Of a DNA stretch of 64,000 nt, positions 17,751 through 26,923 are shown one piece after another; the stretch's first letter is position 1; each line of letters opens with the position of its first letter. The position numbers and the translations under genes are program-made. Source of the DNA: Streptomyces sp. NBS 14/10 (GTDB lineage: Bacteria; Actinomycetota; Actinomycetes; Streptomycetales; Streptomycetaceae); the NCBI RefSeq assembly GCF_002224125.1, contig NZ_NCSM01000042.1, positions 124,001 to 188,000 on the forward strand. Reading direction: 5' to 3'. The notes beneath the pieces are model-generated. The model was not told where the DNA came from. It did no database searches and was given only the letters and a program-made list of their open reading frames with translations.

Positions 17751-19016
17751 TCAGCCCAGAGCGGGGGTGAACTCCACCGGGAGGGCCGCGATGCCCCGCA
17801 ACCAGATGGAGGACCGCCACACAAGCTCCTCGGGCGCCACGGCCAGCAACACATCCGGCAGCCGGTCGAGCAGCACCTCGATCGCCGTCATGGCGATCAC
17901 CTCGGCCAGCTCCCGGGCCGGCACCGGGCAGCTGTGCTCGCCGTGGCTGAACGACATATGGGCCTGGTTGCCCGTCGTGCCGGCCCGGAAATCCGGCCGT
18001 ACGCTCGGATCCGCGTTGGCCGCCGCGAGGCCCAGAACCAGACAGTCGCCCTTCTTGATGCGCTGTCCGCCGAGGGTGGTGTCCTCGGCGGCCCAGCGCC
18101 CGATGAAGGCGGGAACCGGGGTGTTCTCCCACAGCACCTCGTTCAGCGCCTGGCCGATGCTGCGCCGCCCGCCTGACATGGTGACCGCGAACCGCTCGTC
18201 CGTCAGCATCAGCCCCAGCGCGTTGCCGATCCAGTCGGTCGTGCTCTGATGGCTGGCGTACACCGTGCCGATCAGATCGTTGACGATCTCCTCGTCGGTG
18301 AGCGCCGCCCGGTGCGCCGCCATCTGCGCCGGGATGCCCGGCATACCGGGGTTGCTCCGCACCTCGGCCATCAGCGTCACCATGCGGTTGTGCACCCGCT
18401 GGTACGCGGCCACGCTGCCCTCGTTGGCGCTGACCATCTCGACCGTGTCGCGCTGGATGGCCACCGCCGTGTCCGGGGCCAGGCCGAACAGCCGGGTCAC
18501 CACCCGGATCGGCACCTGGCTGGCGTAGTCGGCCACCAGCTCGGCGCGGCCACTGCCCGCGAAGGTGTCGATCAGCTCGTCGGCCACGCGCTCGGACTCG
18601 GCGCGCAACTCGAACTGGTCCACCGACGCCAATGCGTCGAACATCGCCTCGGCCCGCCGCACGTGCTCGGCGCCCTCGGCGAACAGCATGGTCGGCCGGT
18701 AGCCGACGAACGGCATCAGCGGCCAGTCGGCCGGGATGTACTCCCATGCGTGCCACCGGCGCGAGTCACGGGCGAAGAGCGTGGGATCGGAGGTGACACG
18801 GTGCAACTCCCGGTAGCCGAGCACAAGCCAGGCGGGGATGTCGCCGTCGAGCAGGATCGGCGCCACCGCGCCATGGTCCCGGCGCAACCGCCGGTAGAGC
18901 TCCGCCGGGTCGGCCTGAAGCTCCTCGGTGTGCATCCGTACGGCGCCGGGGTGCGCCGGGCAGCCGGTGAGAGACGATGGGCCGTCGACCGGCGAGGGGT
19001 GGTGCACGTTCGTCAC
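17751..19016 (-). CDS. CYP157-type cytochrome P450 lacking the ExxR motif
   Basis: 421 residues from GTG 19016 (GGAG eight bases before). The start gives the family's usual beginning, with CPAHPGAVRM followed by LYRRLRRDHGAVAP. The haem loop is FSHGEHSCPVP with Cys363. The position of the almost universal K-helix ExxR is ENEVLW-like: Glu293-Val-Leu-Trp296, so the Arg is missing. This is the known peculiarity of Streptomyces CYP157 enzymes, which this sequence resembles throughout. The I-helix reads ASHQSTTDW. Those genes usually accompany conservons (roadblock/GTPase genes); none is visible here. Substrate and redox partner are unknown. Confidence 0.88.
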   Translation of the reverse strand: MTNVHHPSPVDGPSSLTGCPAHPGAVRMHTEELQADPAELYRRLRRDHGAVAPILLDGDIPAWLVLGYRELHRVTSDPTLFARDSRRWHAWEYIPADWPLMPFVGYRPTMLFAEGAEHVRRAEAMFDALASVDQFELRAESERVADELIDTFAGSGRAELVADYASQVPIRVVTRLFGLAPDTAVAIQRDTVEMVSANEGSVAAYQRVHNRMVTLMAEVRSNPGMPGIPAQMAAHRAALTDEEIVNDLIGTVYASHQSTTDWIGNALGLMLTDERFAVTMSGGRRSIGQALNEVLWENTPVPAFIGRWAAEDTTLGGQRIKKGDCLVLGLAAANADPSVRPDFRAGTTGNQAHMSFSHGEHSCPVPARELAEVIAMTAIEVLLDRLPDVLLAVAPEELVWRSSIWLRGIAALPVEFTPALG

Positions 19017-19155
19017 GCTGTCAGCTCCGGGGCGAAGGAGGCGGGAAGTCCAGGGAGTATACGTACAGGTGAGCCGGTCGTCAGCGGCTGAACCTCCCGC
19101 AATGACGTCCCGCCATGAGAACCCGCGACTTTCCACGCACGGTAATCTCGGCGAG

Positions 19156-19653
19156 ATGAACGACCCCTCCCCCATCGGCCCCTTGGACATCCTTACGGCG
19201 CTCGGCGCGCCGTTCCGGCTGCATGAGCACCCCGACGCTCTCGGCTCCCTGGAGGCGTGCGCCGCGCTGGGTGTTCCGCTGGAGCAGACCGTCAAGACCC
19301 TCGCCTTCGTCACCCCCGAGGACCAACTCCTGCTGGCGGCGCTGCCCGGCCACGCACGGTTGCGGTACGGCGCGCTGGCCCGTGCGGCCGGGATCCGCCG
19401 CGCCGATCTGTCCCCGGCCGGGGCCGACCGGCTGGCGCGGGCGGGGATGCGGCCCGGCGGGGTCTGCCCCGTGTCCGCGGACCGGGCCGCGGCGGTGGTG
19501 TTCGACGAGACCATAAGCGGCCTGGGGCGGGTGCACTGCGGCAGCGGCCGGCCCGACAGCAGCATCGAGATCGATACGGCGGATCTCATGGCCGCCGTCC
19601 CCACAGCCGTGAGCGCGCCGATCGCCGACCTCCCGACCAACCAACCGGCGTAA
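19156..19653 (+). CDS. YbaK/ProX-type aminoacyl-tRNA deacylase domain protein
   Basis: 165 residues from ATG 19156 with GCGAG upstream. The pattern LEACAALGVPLEQTVKTLAF, then LAALPGHARLRYGALARAAG and GGVCPVS is that of stand-alone YbaK/EbsC-like domains that hydrolyse mischarged tRNAs such as Cys-tRNA(Pro). The Lys in the QTVKTL segment fits the conserved catalytic Lys of the family. Divergent from the P450 (139 bp apart). Probably a housekeeping editing function unrelated to its neighbours. Confidence 0.82.
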   Translation: MNDPSPIGPLDILTALGAPFRLHEHPDALGSLEACAALGVPLEQTVKTLAFVTPEDQLLLAALPGHARLRYGALARAAGIRRADLSPAGADRLARAGMRPGGVCPVSADRAAAVVFDETISGLGRVHCGSGRPDSSIEIDTADLMAAVPTAVSAPIADLPTNQPA

Positions 19654-19707
19654 CCGACCGCGCCACGCCGGATCAGCTCCAGGCGTTGCCGGTGGGCGCG
19701 GCGTCCT

Positions 19708-19752
19708 CGGCCTGCCCGCGCGAGTCCCGATGGGCCAAGCGCGGGCAGGCCG
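19708..19752. terminator. strong bidirectional hairpin terminator
   Basis: A perfect 14-bp stem, CGGCCTGCCCGCGC (19708-19721) and its complement (19739-19752), with a 17-nt loop. It lies between the convergent ends of the YbaK gene and the N-glycan operon; CCTTTCCT follows on the plus strand. Confidence 0.85.
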
Positions 19753-19772
19753 CCTTTCCTCCGCTACGCGCT

Positions 19773-22442
19773 CTAGTTGCCGCGCAGCACCGTCGTGACC
19801 TTGTTCCCGGCGTAGTCCTCCAGCACGGCGACGACCTTGCTGGTGGAGCCGGCCATGGTCACCGTCATCGCCGGGCGGGTGGTGCGGCCGCGGACGATAT
19901 ACGGCTTGTTGCCCGACCCGTACGTCGTGGCGAACGACTTGGGCTGCCCGTCCTCCAGCACGGTCAGCGTGTGCCAGTCGGCAAGTGTCGGGCGGGAGAA
20001 GGTGAAGGTGTTGCCCGAGATCTTGACGGCGGTGGCGGGGTAGGGGCTGATCTCGGTGTCGGCGAAGGTGCCGCGTACGCCTGTGGCCGTGCCGTTCTCG
20101 GTCTTTGCGGTGAGGAGGTATTCGTCCCCGTTGACGGGTACGCCGGTCAGGGTCGCGCTCGTCTGCTGACCGGTCACCGTGACCTTCTTGGTGAAGGGGT
20201 TGGCGGTGTCGAGGCTGCGGACCTCCAGCGTGAGTGGCTGACCGGTCTGCCTCGGGGACCATGTCGCCTTCAGCGTCCCGTCGGAGCCTGCCTTGGCGGT
20301 CAGGTCGGCCGGGGCCGAGGACAGATCGAAGGGCACGGTCGCGGGTTTGCTCCGGGATCCGTCGGGGCCGACCGCGACGAGCTTGATCGTCCCTGAGGTG
20401 GCGGTGAACCGCTTGACGTAGTAGACGTCGTCGTAGATGCCACCGAGGTAGGTGTCGTCGAGGTAGACGTCGTAGCGGCGGACCGTGTCGTAGTCGCTTC
20501 GCTGCCACGACAGGAACAGCTCGTCGCTGCCCGGCAGCAACTGGTCGATGCGCAGCTTCTCGGGCTTGGCCGGGGTGCGGTCGACACCGTCGTGCAGGGC
20601 CAGGGCGCCCAGGTTGACCTGGTAGTTCTCGATCGGCTGTGCCCCGGCGGCGACCACGAGGCCAAGCGAGGCGATGTGCTCACCGGCGTACTTCGACAGG
20701 TCGGCGGACACGGTGGTCCAGCCCTCGGTGCGCTTACCGGAGCCGGACAGCGGCACCTGCACCACCTTGCTCGGGTCGGAGGCCAGCACCAGCGCGAGCC
20801 GGAGCTGCGAGTCGTCGTCCGCCGAGGGCTTGTTGTACGTCAGGGAGAGGGACGACCCGGCCTTGACGTTCAGGTCGGTCTTGTAGAGGCGTACGGTGTT
20901 GTCGCTGTCGAGCCTGCCACTGAGCACCAGCGAGCTGCCCCCGTTGTACGCCCCGATCTTCTGGTAGGAGAAGCGGCCGGCCGGCGTGTACTTCGGGCCG
21001 TAGTCGAAGTCGGCCTTGAGCGGCGAGCTCGCGGCGTCGATCCACCACTGCCAGGTCACCGGGATGTCCTGGAGGTTGATGTTGCCCCATTCGGCGCCGT
21101 TGGAGAGCTTGCCGTCGCTCCAGGTCGACAGGCCGTGTCCGGTGTTGAAGGATGTCGCGAAGGTGCTGCCCTTGATGACCGAGCGCTCGGCGACGTACTC
21201 CGAGATGCCCTTCCAGCTGCCCTCGGGCGTGGTGGCCCCCTGGGACGAGCCGGTCCACCAGCGGCGTTCCCGGTCGAAGACCGCCGACTGGGCCTTGTCG
21301 TCGGTCTTGTTCGCGTAGTCGGAGGAGACGAAGTCGGCGCCCAGCGTGGCGATGGCGTTCATGGGCGCGCCGTCGGTGCCGAGGTTGTTGTCGAGGTTGT
21401 ACGGCTGGTCGAACTGGTACATGCCCGCCTCTACGCCGGCGAACACGCTCTTGCGGGGGTTGAGGCCCAGGCTCTCCGCGTAGCCCTTCGACCGGGTGAG
21501 CTTGGACTTGTCCCACCAGTAGTTGAGGAAGACCGAGTCGGACACATCGCCCTCGGCCTTGTCCCGGACGAACGGGGCGTTGACCGAGTTGAACTCGTTC
21601 TGGTACGAGACCCTGCCGCTGGTGTTGTCGATGGAGTCGTACCACTGCACATACAGGCCGCCGGCGCGCAGCTGCTTGAGGAAGCGCTTGAAGGTGGGGA
21701 TGTCGGCCGCGGCGACCGTGTCCTCCTGGTTGAAGAAGTAGCCGTCGAAGCCGTAGTACTTGGCGACCTCGACGAGCTTCGCGGCGGCGGGGAAGTTGCC
21801 GGCGGCGTCCCGGACGAGCAGTTCGGAGTACGTCTGGTCGCCCCGGTCGTTCGGGGAGAAGAAGATGCAGCCCAGCGACCGCACGCCGTTCGCGTGGGCG
21901 GCGTTGGTGTAACCGGGGTTGGGCAGGTTGACCGCCCCGAACTCGAACCACTTCTCCTTCCAGTCGAGGTTGGGGTCGTAGTAGTTCACGGGCACGCCCT
22001 CGGTCGGCATACCGTGCCAGGAGGCGTACACATCGGAGTACTGCCAGTAGTTGAAGAGGTACTGGCTGAACTCGTTGGTGTACGGGTGGCTCTCGAAGAA
22101 CGCGTTGCCGTAGTCGCCCGCGAGGGTCAGCTGTTGGGTGTCGGCGGGCAGCGCCGGGTTGCGCTGGGTGGTGGCATCGGGGGCTATCCGGGTCTGCAGC
22201 GGCACCTTGGCGCGCAGCAGCTCGGCGTCGGTGTCGTCGGCGGGGTTCCAGCGCAGCAGGTCGGTGGAGGAGTAGCCATGCTGGTAGGGCTGGTTGGCGC
22301 CGACGGCGCTCTCCCCCGGCCAGGGGAGGGTGTCGCCGGCCACGGCGGTGCCCGCGCCCAGGGTCAGGGCCAGTGCCGCTGCCAGGGCACCGGTGCGTGC
22401 ACGGGCCGAGGCCCGTCTTCTGGTGTTGCCTTGTCGTGCCAT
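19773..22442 (-). CDS. secreted GH85 endo-beta-N-acetylglucosaminidase
   Basis: 889 residues from ATG 22442, with a Sec signal peptide (GALAAALALTLGAGTAVAG). The GH85 catalytic strand reads GFDGYFFNQED; Asn238 and Glu240 match the Asn-x-Glu pair that orients the acetamido group and protonates the leaving oxygen in this family. C-terminal beta-sandwich and fibronectin-type modules follow from about residue 560. The enzyme should cut the chitobiose core of N-glycans outside the cell and release the oligosaccharide. It is the last gene of an operon with GH38 and GH5 mannosidases and an ABC importer, 42 bp after the GH5 gene. Confidence 0.92.
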   Translation of the reverse strand: MARQGNTRRRASARARTGALAAALALTLGAGTAVAGDTLPWPGESAVGANQPYQHGYSSTDLLRWNPADDTDAELLRAKVPLQTRIAPDATTQRNPALPADTQQLTLAGDYGNAFFESHPYTNEFSQYLFNYWQYSDVYASWHGMPTEGVPVNYYDPNLDWKEKWFEFGAVNLPNPGYTNAAHANGVRSLGCIFFSPNDRGDQTYSELLVRDAAGNFPAAAKLVEVAKYYGFDGYFFNQEDTVAAADIPTFKRFLKQLRAGGLYVQWYDSIDNTSGRVSYQNEFNSVNAPFVRDKAEGDVSDSVFLNYWWDKSKLTRSKGYAESLGLNPRKSVFAGVEAGMYQFDQPYNLDNNLGTDGAPMNAIATLGADFVSSDYANKTDDKAQSAVFDRERRWWTGSSQGATTPEGSWKGISEYVAERSVIKGSTFATSFNTGHGLSTWSDGKLSNGAEWGNINLQDIPVTWQWWIDAASSPLKADFDYGPKYTPAGRFSYQKIGAYNGGSSLVLSGRLDSDNTVRLYKTDLNVKAGSSLSLTYNKPSADDDSQLRLALVLASDPSKVVQVPLSGSGKRTEGWTTVSADLSKYAGEHIASLGLVVAAGAQPIENYQVNLGALALHDGVDRTPAKPEKLRIDQLLPGSDELFLSWQRSDYDTVRRYDVYLDDTYLGGIYDDVYYVKRFTATSGTIKLVAVGPDGSRSKPATVPFDLSSAPADLTAKAGSDGTLKATWSPRQTGQPLTLEVRSLDTANPFTKKVTVTGQQTSATLTGVPVNGDEYLLTAKTENGTATGVRGTFADTEISPYPATAVKISGNTFTFSRPTLADWHTLTVLEDGQPKSFATTYGSGNKPYIVRGRTTRPAMTVTMAGSTSKVVAVLEDYAGNKVTTVLRGN

Positions 22443-22484
22443 ATTGCTTTCCTCGCTTTCCTTCGCATTCCCCAGGGTCTGTCG

Positions 22485-23792
22485 TCAAAGGGGGCGTCCG
22501 GCCTGGGTGTGCGCTCGGTTGAGTACTTCCGCGTCGCTGACCGAGCTGTAGAAGGTGCGCCCGGTCGGCTCGGCGTGGATGAGGGATTCGATGCCACGGG
22601 CGCTCAGTGCGTCCGGGTCCGCGGCGGATGTGGATGTGGCCAGGGCGGGGCGCGCTCCGGCGCGGGCACGGTCCATCCACGCCTCGAACACCCCGCCGCC
22701 CGGGGCGAGTTCGGCGCGGGAGACGGGGACGTCCTCGTCGTCGACCGGAATCACGACGGCCTCCCGCCGAGGCGACGGGCGGGGGCGGTCGCGGAGCTCG
22801 TCGGCGAGTGCGGCGAAGCGCCGCCCGATCGGCTTCACCGCGCCGTCGGCGTCGATCAGACCGAGGCTGTGCTCGAGATCGGGGAAGTCCCCGAGTCGGC
22901 GTGACACATCGTGCGAGCACCACCAGGTGATGCCCCACAGCGCCTCGCTGTCGGCCGCGGTCCGTACCGTCCGTTCGCAGAAATCGGGCGCCTGGTCCTC
23001 GGTGAGGTGGTTCAGCGGGGCTCCGACCTCCTGGAGCCACACCGGGCGGGCGGGGTCGGTGGCGAAGGCGCGGGAGAGCTCGATGAGGTAGGCGGCGTGG
23101 TGGACGCTCTCATGGGACATGGCGCCGTACCCCTGCGCCGTCCCGTTGAAGATCCACGAGTGCACCACGCTCATCTGGCCGTACCGGCTGGAGTGGGCCG
23201 GGACGAAGGGGTGGCCGTCGGCGTACCAGACGGCGTCGTATTCGGCGTTGAGCCGAAAGTGGCGGGGGTCGCGCGGCCCGGTGCCGTGCAGGGCATCGAG
23301 CCAGGACGTCACCTGGGGGGTGGTGGCGGGCATCCGGTTGGGGTGCACCGTCGAGGTGAACTGGTTGACCTCGTTGCCCAGGGTCAGCCCGAGGAAGTTG
23401 GGCAGATCGTGCAGCTGCTCGTCGAACGCCTCGACCAGCAGGGCCTGGGCGGCGATGGCGTCGGGGTCGCTGAACATGCTGCGCCGGTGCCAGTTCGCCA
23501 GCCAGCTCGGCACGAAGTCGAAGCCGGACAGATGTCCTTGGAGGACATCGACACTGGCGTCGAGTCCGGCGTCGCCGGCGATCTCCACGACCTCGCGGAT
23601 GTCCTGGAGGGCGCGGCGGCGGATCAGGGTCCGGTTCGGCTGTACCACGGGCCACAGCGGCAGGATGCGTACGTGGTCGATGCCCAGGCCGGCCAGGGCC
23701 TTCATATCGCGGCGGCTGGCCTCCCGGTCCGGGGCCAGCCAGGAGTAGAACCAGTCCTGGGAAGGCGTGTAGTTGACTCCAAACCTCAGCAT
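22485..23792 (-). CDS. GH5-type beta-mannosidase (GH5_18-like) of the N-glycan operon
   Basis: 435 residues from ATG 23792, no signal peptide, so cytoplasmic. A clan GH-A TIM barrel is indicated by [10 protein letters not shown] with Glu141 as acid/base and VWLQEVGAP with Glu255 as nucleophile. Opening [16 protein letters not shown] and overall length resemble the subfamily GH5_18 that cleaves Man-beta-1,4-GlcNAc from N-glycan cores. It starts one base after the permease stop. Its place between importer genes and GH85 supports that role: it would split the disaccharide left after alpha-mannose removal. Subfamily assignment is by recall of motif and context. Confidence 0.82.
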   Translation of the reverse strand: MLRFGVNYTPSQDWFYSWLAPDREASRRDMKALAGLGIDHVRILPLWPVVQPNRTLIRRRALQDIREVVEIAGDAGLDASVDVLQGHLSGFDFVPSWLANWHRRSMFSDPDAIAAQALLVEAFDEQLHDLPNFLGLTLGNEVNQFTSTVHPNRMPATTPQVTSWLDALHGTGPRDPRHFRLNAEYDAVWYADGHPFVPAHSSRYGQMSVVHSWIFNGTAQGYGAMSHESVHHAAYLIELSRAFATDPARPVWLQEVGAPLNHLTEDQAPDFCERTVRTAADSEALWGITWWCSHDVSRRLGDFPDLEHSLGLIDADGAVKPIGRRFAALADELRDRPRPSPRREAVVIPVDDEDVPVSRAELAPGGGVFEAWMDRARAGARPALATSTSAADPDALSARGIESLIHAEPTGRTFYSSVSDAEVLNRAHTQAGRPL

Positions 23793-23793
23793 G

Positions 23794-24663
23794 TCAACCT
23801 TTCAGGCCGCCGGCTTCCAGCCCGCGGAAGAAGTAGCGCTGCAAGACGGCGAAGAACGCCACGATGGGAAGCAGGGCGATGATGGTGCCGGCCGCGATCA
23901 GGCGCGGGTCGTCGTAGAAGGTGCCCCGCAGCCGGTTCAGGCCGACGGTGAGGGTGTAGTTCTGTTCGTCCGACAGGACGATCAGGGGCCAGAGGAAGTC
24001 GTTCCACGAGCCGACGAACGCGAAGATCGCCACCACCGTGATCACGCCCTTGACCTGCGGCACGGATACCCGGATGAACCGCTGCCAGGCGTTGGCGCCA
24101 TCCACGATGGCGGCCTCTTCGAACTCCGCGGGGAGGTTGCGGAACGCGTTGCGCATCAGCAGCACGTTCAGCGCCGCCACCAGCGTCGGCAGGGCGACCC
24201 CGAACAGCGTGTTCACCAGCCCGGCGGTTCTGACCGTGAGGAACTGGGCGATCAGCACGGTCTCGGACGGGACCAGCAGGGCGGCCACGACGACCGCGGT
24301 CGCCAGGCCCCTGCCGCGGAACCGCAGCTTGCCCAGGGCGTAGCCGGCGCAGGTGGCGCCGACAACGTTGCCAACCACGGCCATGGCCGCCACCGCCAGC
24401 GAGTTCAGCAGATAGCGCGGCACCGGAACACGGTCGAGCACCGTGGCAAAGTGGTCGAGGGTGGGGTGTTCGGGGATCACCGCGGGCGGCCGGGTGTACA
24501 GCGGTTCACCGGAGCCTTTGAGGGACAGCGAGAGCTGCCACACCAGCGGTCCGGCGAGGAGCACGGCCATGAGTACGAGGATGAGATAGCGCGCCACGGA
24601 GCCCGGCCGGGCCCTGCGCCGCCGAGTGGCCGTGGTGTGCGAGCGGGAAGAGAGCCGAGCCAT
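23794..24663 (-). CDS. ABC sugar transporter permease (MalG type)
   Basis: 289 residues from ATG 24663, which shares its A with the stop of the preceding permease (TGATG). About six membrane helices, starting with [19 protein letters not shown], and the cytoplasmic EAA loop [17 protein letters not shown] that docks the ATPase. Pairs with the neighbouring permease and lipoprotein as a carbohydrate importer. No ATPase gene is in the operon, so a shared MsiK-type ATPase elsewhere is likely, as is usual in Streptomyces. Confidence 0.92.
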   Translation of the reverse strand: MARLSSRSHTTATRRRRARPGSVARYLILVLMAVLLAGPLVWQLSLSLKGSGEPLYTRPPAVIPEHPTLDHFATVLDRVPVPRYLLNSLAVAAMAVVGNVVGATCAGYALGKLRFRGRGLATAVVVAALLVPSETVLIAQFLTVRTAGLVNTLFGVALPTLVAALNVLLMRNAFRNLPAEFEEAAIVDGANAWQRFIRVSVPQVKGVITVVAIFAFVGSWNDFLWPLIVLSDEQNYTLTVGLNRLRGTFYDDPRLIAAGTIIALLPIVAFFAVLQRYFFRGLEAGGLKG

Positions 24664-25619
24664 CAGGAACTCCTCTGCCTGCGCTGCACGGCGAGTTGTA
24701 CGAGCAGCAGCGCGCCGAGGACCACGAACATGAAGAGGCTGATCGCGCCCGCGTACCCGGTACGCGCCTGCAGCCCGGTGCCTTCCCGCTGGATCAGCAT
24801 GGTCATGGTCAGATCGCCGCCGCCCACTCCCCCGGTGCCGCCGGTGAGCACGTAGATCTCGCCGAACACCCGGAAGGCCGCCACGGAGGACAGCACGGCG
24901 ATGAGCGTCATCGTCGAACGCACCCCGGGGACCGTGACGTTGAGGAAGGTGCGCACCACACCGGCGCCGTCCATCGCCGCCGCGTCGTACAGGCTCTGGT
25001 CGATATTGGCCAGGGCCGCGAGGTAGATGACCATGTAGTAGCCCAGGCCGGTCCATACGGTGACGAACATCGCGCTGAAGAGCAGCAGCCACCGGTCGCT
25101 GAGGAAGGGTACGGGCTCGGCGACCAGGTGGAGCGTGTCGAACAGCGCGTTGACCAGACCCCGCTTGTCGAGCATGTTCGTCCAGATCAGCCCGACGACC
25201 ACGGGCGACATGACGACGGGCAGATACATGGTGGTGCGGAAGAAACCCGAAAGCCGTCCCGCGCCGCTCACCAGCGTGGCGAGGATGAGCGGGAGGACCA
25301 CCATGCAGGGCACCACGCACACGGTGTAGAGCGTGGAGTTCAGCAGGGCGGTGGTGAAGCGCTCGTCGGCGAACATCCGGTGGAAGTTCTCCCAGCCGAC
25401 GTACTGCCCCTGCCGCAGCAGGGTCGAGTCCGTGAAGGCCAGCCCCAGGGTGTTCGCGAACGGCACCATGACCATGAGCACGATGACGGTCAGCCCGGGC
25501 AGCAGAAACAGCCACGGGGTCAGGAACCAGCGGTGCGTGGCCAGGACGGTCCCCCCGCGGCGAGACGGGCGGCCGCCGCCTCGCTTGAGGGGGGTCCCAG
25601 GCCGGGCTTCGATGGTCAC
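24663..25619 (-). CDS. ABC sugar transporter permease (MalF type)
   Basis: 318 residues from GTG 25619, overlapping the lipoprotein stop by four bases (GTGA). About six helices, from FLTPWLFLLPGLTVIVLMVMVPF onward, with the EAA loop SLYDAAAMDGAGVVRTF. The upstream part of the frame (to 25763) lies inside the lipoprotein gene and is not used. Forms the membrane channel with the MalG-type partner; the predicted cargo is the GH85-released mannose oligosaccharide. Confidence 0.92.
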   Translation of the reverse strand: MTIEARPGTPLKRGGGRPSRRGGTVLATHRWFLTPWLFLLPGLTVIVLMVMVPFANTLGLAFTDSTLLRQGQYVGWENFHRMFADERFTTALLNSTLYTVCVVPCMVVLPLILATLVSGAGRLSGFFRTTMYLPVVMSPVVVGLIWTNMLDKRGLVNALFDTLHLVAEPVPFLSDRWLLLFSAMFVTVWTGLGYYMVIYLAALANIDQSLYDAAAMDGAGVVRTFLNVTVPGVRSTMTLIAVLSSVAAFRVFGEIYVLTGGTGGVGGGDLTMTMLIQREGTGLQARTGYAGAISLFMFVVLGALLLVQLAVQRRQRSS

Positions 25620-26923
25620 TTGTTGGCGTCCAGCCGCTCGTTGGAGTACTTGACGGAGTCGTCCAGCGCCTTCTTCACCGACTTCTTGCCCAGCAGCGCC
25701 TGCGCTATCTGCTCGCGCAGCGTCTGGCTGTCGGCCGACCCGGAGAACGCCGGCGGCCACCACACGACCGCCTTCTTCACCTGGGCGGTGCTCTCCAGCC
25801 GCACCTTGGTGGCCGGGTCCCCGTCGTCCTTGGTGAAGTACGCGTCGTCCAGCGTCCCGGCCGACGAGGGGAAGACCGACGCCTTCTTGGCGAAGGCGAG
25901 CTGGTTGGTCGAGTCCGTCACGTACTTGGCGAAGGCGAGCGCGAGGGACTGGTTCTTGCTGTTGGCGTTGACGACCAGGGACTCGATGTACATGTTGGGC
26001 GCGCTGCTGTTGATCCGGGGCCCGATGCCCAGGTTCTTGTAGACCTTGGGCGCGGTGGCCTTCAGATCGTCCAGCGTGTACGAGCTGCCGGGCAGATAGG
26101 CCAGGCGGCCCGCCTTGAACTCCTCGACCTCCTTGGTCTGCAGGTTGTTCAGCGCCTCCTCGTCCATCCCCTTCTTGGCGTACAGCTTGCGGAACCGCTC
26201 GACGTACTCCACGCCCTTGGCGTCGTTGTAGGTGAACTTCTCACCGCGCTCGTCCATGAGCGGCACGCCGTACTCGCCGAAGGTCTCGATGGCGGGCATC
26301 CTGGCGATCATCATCGTGTCCGAGCACTTCTCGGCCATGGTCTCCGCCTGGTCGAACAGCTCGTCGTAGGTGGCGGGAAGCTTGTCGGGGTTCAGCCCGC
26401 ACTTCTTGAACAGGGCCTTGTTGAAGAAGGACGGACCGGTGTTCAGGTACCACGGATAGCCGTACGTGCCACCGCCCAGGCCGTCGAACGTCATGGCCTC
26501 CCACGCCTTGTCCAGATACTTGCCCTCGGCCTTCGGGTCGGCCTTGCTCAGGTCGAGCAGGACGCCTGCCTGCGCCAGGGTGTAGGCGGCCTCCGGCCCC
26601 ATGTCGACCACGTCGGGGAGGGAGTTGGCCGCGGCGTCGGCGGACAGCTTGTCCTGGTAGCCCTCGGCGGGCTGGTCCACCCACTTGATATCGGTGCCCG
26701 GGTGGGCCTTCTCGAACGCGGCGATGAGGTCGTTGAAGTACGAGGTGAACTTGTCGTTCTTCAGATTCCAGGTCTGGAAGGTGATCTTGCCGGACACCTT
26801 TCCGTCCGGTGCCTTCGCCGAGGTGTCGCCGCCGCCACCGCCGCCGGTGACACAGGCGGACAGCAGCAACGATCCAAGGGCCAGTCCCGCGGTGAGCGCG
26901 GCCCGTCTTCCTGCTGACTTCAT
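25616..26923 (-). CDS. solute-binding lipoprotein for N-glycan oligosaccharide
   Basis: 435 residues from ATG 26923. Lipoprotein signal with lipobox LSAC, modified Cys24, followed by a Gly-rich linker. The mature part is an extracellular solute-binding protein of family 1 (ITFQTWNLKND, then aromatic-rich cleft residues such as YGYPWYLNTG). Its ATG overlaps the GH38 stop (ATGA). The cargo is inferred from the flanking GH38, GH5 and GH85 genes. Confidence 0.92.
   Translation of the reverse strand: MKSAGRRAALTAGLALGSLLLSACVTGGGGGGDTSAKAPDGKVSGKITFQTWNLKNDKFTSYFNDLIAAFEKAHPGTDIKWVDQPAEGYQDKLSADAAANSLPDVVDMGPEAAYTLAQAGVLLDLSKADPKAEGKYLDKAWEAMTFDGLGGGTYGYPWYLNTGPSFFNKALFKKCGLNPDKLPATYDELFDQAETMAEKCSDTMMIARMPAIETFGEYGVPLMDERGEKFTYNDAKGVEYVERFRKLYAKKGMDEEALNNLQTKEVEEFKAGRLAYLPGSSYTLDDLKATAPKVYKNLGIGPRINSSAPNMYIESLVVNANSKNQSLALAFAKYVTDSTNQLAFAKKASVFPSSAGTLDDAYFTKDDGDPATKVRLESTAQVKKAVVWWPPAFSGSADSQTLREQIAQALLGKKSVKKALDDSVKYSNERLDANK

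Noticed and set aside
17751..19653. Conservon (cvnA-D) accompanying the P450
   Set aside because: Neighbouring genes are a metalloprotease and a YbaK-type protein; no roadblock, DUF742 or GTPase gene found.
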